From: Gammaproteobacteria bacterium | GTDB lineage: Bacteria > Pseudomonadota > Gammaproteobacteria > Steroidobacterales > SZUA-146 | Direction of reading: 5' to 3' | Assembly: GCA_003228965.1 (NCBI GenBank) | Contig: QIGP01000370.1 | Span: forward strand, 1-7,988 | Length of the DNA stretch: 7,988 nt | Shown: piece after piece, positions 6,438 to 7,988 of the stretch | Layout: each line of letters starts with the position of its first letter | Numbering within the stretch: the first letter of the stretch is position 1 | The notes under the pieces: generated by a model | Seen by the model: the letters and a program-made list of their open reading frames with translations, nothing else | Told to the model about the DNA's origin: nothing | The model's database searches: none | Translations under genes and position numbers: made by a program

Positions 6438-7988
6438 TTAGTCGGTATTTCTTACCACTCTGAATCCAGAACGTTCGTTGGGGCCGTCGAACGACCGAAC
6501 AAATTTGGCAGTGCAATCCGATACTCTATCACTATACGCACCACCGGCCGCCACGAATTGTCCGCCCTGCGTAACCACTTCTTCTGCATTACCCACTACT
6601 TGACGCAAACCCCAGGCGTTAGCTTTGTTTTTGCCACCCATGCCAACATCGGCAAGAGCAAATCCATCCGCCTGCCTGCCGCTCTCACGCCGAACACAAT
6701 TAATACTCGGATTAAGGGGCGTCCCGTCGGCAATCGCTGCATGCTGCCACTCACTCAAACTTGGTAGCTTGTATTGTTTACCCGTCACGGATGACAACCA
6801 CTGAACGTACGAGTTCATTTTCGCCGTATCGAGGTTGGTAGCCGGCAAGCTGCCTTTGCCGCCAATCGTTGAACATTGCTTACTTTGTTCACAGTACACA
6901 TTGAAGTCCTTGATTGAGACTTCTGATCGCGATATTGCAAATGCCTGACCGCCACCCAGACCTGGTACAACGACCATAATTGGCAAACGCTCACTGCCAG
7001 ACAGTTCGTCATAGCAATTTCTGGTTTTACCACGACCCGCGTTACCGTTCGTACAGGGTTTGCCAGTGCTTGCCACTCTTGTCGCAGGAGTAACAACAAC
7101 GTCTGACCTGATTACAGTATCCTGAGTGGGTTCAACACGCGGTGGGGGAGGAGCGGTTGCAACAACCGCGGGCCAGTTAATACTAATTATAGGGAACGAC
7201 ACTTTGGCAGCGACCAGCAAGGTGTCTGCTCTTGAGCGATTAGTCTGAGCAATACCCTCAATGCGTCGCTTCATCGCGCGCTGCAGGCGACTCTCAAACT
7301 CGTCGAAATCTTCGACGCTTGATTTAAGGCCATCCAAAATACTGGAAAGCGCTCTTACCTCACTCGTGGATCCCGATTGGGCCACATTATAGGCCGTGCG
7401 CTGTGCGGAATATTGCTCGCTTGCCGCTGCAATTCTTGGGTCTTCGACCTTCAGTTTTTGTGCTTCTTTGACTTGCTTCAACGCCGCTGTATATTGATCG
7501 CGCCTGGCGCTCGCGGCAGCCGTTTTCAAGCGTCCGTCGATCAGTTCTCTGGGGCCTGTTGTGGTCAAAAACTCATCGTCAGCATCCAACAACCCTCTGA
7601 GCTGTGCAAGTGTACTGCTCGCGCGATCCAGGCGCTCAGCCTGCACCTGTCTTGAAAAGAGTTGCCGCTTGGCGTCAATCTCTGCCTGTAGCTTGTTGCT
7701 GGCAAGCTGCACTTCATAGTCAGCGCGTCCCGTTTCAAACGCGGCCAGTTCTGCTTTAACAGCAGGCAGCGACGGTGCCAGTGCCTGCGCACGGACAAGC
7801 TGCTGCTCGGCCACTACCCAACGTGAATCTTCACGCAGTTCAACAGCCTTACTTAAATGCAGCGAAGCTGCTCGTGCTCTTGCCTCTACCGCATAAAGGT
7901 TACCAGATTCAAGTTTTTCCAATGCAGCAAGCTGGCGGTCAAAATTTGTATTCCATGCTTCGTCCAAATCGGCGTTTTTCAAAAGCTC
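6438..7988 (-). CDS. Helical-repeat protein with degenerate SUMF1-like C-terminus (5' end beyond window)
   Basis: The frame is open to the right edge, so the N-terminus is missing. The TTG at 7982 is preceded by in-frame Glu-Leu codons and is probably internal; residue numbers here count from it. About 1-265 is Ala/Glu/Gln/Arg-rich and helical, with TPR-like or coiled-coil character. A Pro/Thr/Val linker follows. Residues about 307-514 form a shortened SUMF1-like domain: KLPSLSEWQHAA (409-420), VVGNAEE (472-478), AGGAY (479 + 10-14) and a GFRVVR ending. The usual MGS, EAEWE and RGGS signatures are eroded. At the catalytic positions it has Asp and then C490, so only one cysteine remains. Pairs C310/C323 and C364/C370 parallel those of the next gene, which suggests duplication and an oxidising periplasm. 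Related proteins often carry an N-terminal Ser/Thr kinase and a membrane helix; whether this one does is unseen. The 23-nt gap to the next gene implies an operon. Confidence 0.85.
   Translation of the reverse strand, partial: ELLKNADLDEAWNTNFDRQLAALEKLESGNLYAVEARARAASLHLSKAVELREDSRWVVAEQQLVRAQALAPSLPAVKAELAAFETGRADYEVQLASNKLQAEIDAKRQLFSRQVQAERLDRASSTLAQLRGLLDADDEFLTTTGPRELIDGRLKTAAASARRDQYTAALKQVKEAQKLKVEDPRIAAASEQYSAQRTAYNVAQSGSTSEVRALSSILDGLKSSVEDFDEFESRLQRAMKRRIEGIAQTNRSRADTLLVAAKVSFPIISINWPAVVATAPPPPRVEPTQDTVIRSDVVVTPATRVASTGKPCTNGNAGRGKTRNCYDELSGSERLPIMVVVPGLGGGQAFAISRSEVSIKDFNVYCEQSKQCSTIGGKGSLPATNLDTAKMNSYVQWLSSVTGKQYKLPSLSEWQHAAIADGTPLNPSINCVRRESGRQADGFALADVGMGGKNKANAWGLRQVVGNAEEVVTQGGQFVAAGGAYSDRVSDCTAKFVRSFDGPNERSGFRVVRNTD

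Noticed and set aside
6415..6516. Longer start (ATG 6516) for the membrane SUMF1-like protein
   Set aside because: It would overlap the end of the upstream gene by 79 bases and add a 34-residue segment that reads like the shifted frame of that gene. ATG 6414 sits 23 nt after the upstream stop.

Overview
All supportable genes in this window lie on the minus strand, so gene order is read from right to left. The sequence looks like a Gram-negative bacterium, most likely a gammaproteobacterium of mixed GC content. The grounds are an outer-membrane two-partner secretion (TPS) pair, Sec-type signal peptides and a periplasm-facing membrane protein. The genus cannot be read from the sequence.

Layout in the direction of transcription. 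(1) 7988-6438: C-terminal ~516 residues of a protein with a long helical region followed by a degenerate SUMF1/FGE-like (formylglycine-generating-enzyme-fold) domain; its N-terminus is off the right edge. (2) 6414-4390, starting 23 nt later: a second protein with a basic, proline-rich cytoplasmic N-terminus, one transmembrane segment, a helical region, a long Ser/Thr/Ala/Asp-rich linker and a better preserved SUMF1-like domain. Both lack the full catalytic cysteine pair of true formylglycine-generating enzymes, and they share two other cysteine pairs. (3) 4389-4134: a 256-nt non-coding gap with several short inverted and direct repeats, a weak sigma-54-like element and a perfect 14-bp palindrome just before the next gene. 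(4) 4133-2328: a TpsB (FhaC/ShlB-type) outer-membrane transporter. (5) 2327-2248: an 80-nt gap with a 9-bp inverted repeat just upstream of a good ribosome binding site. (6) 2247-1: the first 749 residues of a large TpsA (filamentous-haemagglutinin-like) exoprotein that runs off the left edge just as a ~61-residue repeat begins.

Working model (inference): TpsB exports TpsA to the cell surface or medium. The two SUMF1-like proteins form their own transcription unit and probably act in the cell envelope as binding or regulatory pseudoenzymes, perhaps together with a protein kinase encoded to the right or fused to the truncated protein. A direct link between the SUMF1-like pair and the TPS pair is suggested only by adjacency and shared orientation. 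The many plus-strand open frames opposite these genes look like antisense shadows.
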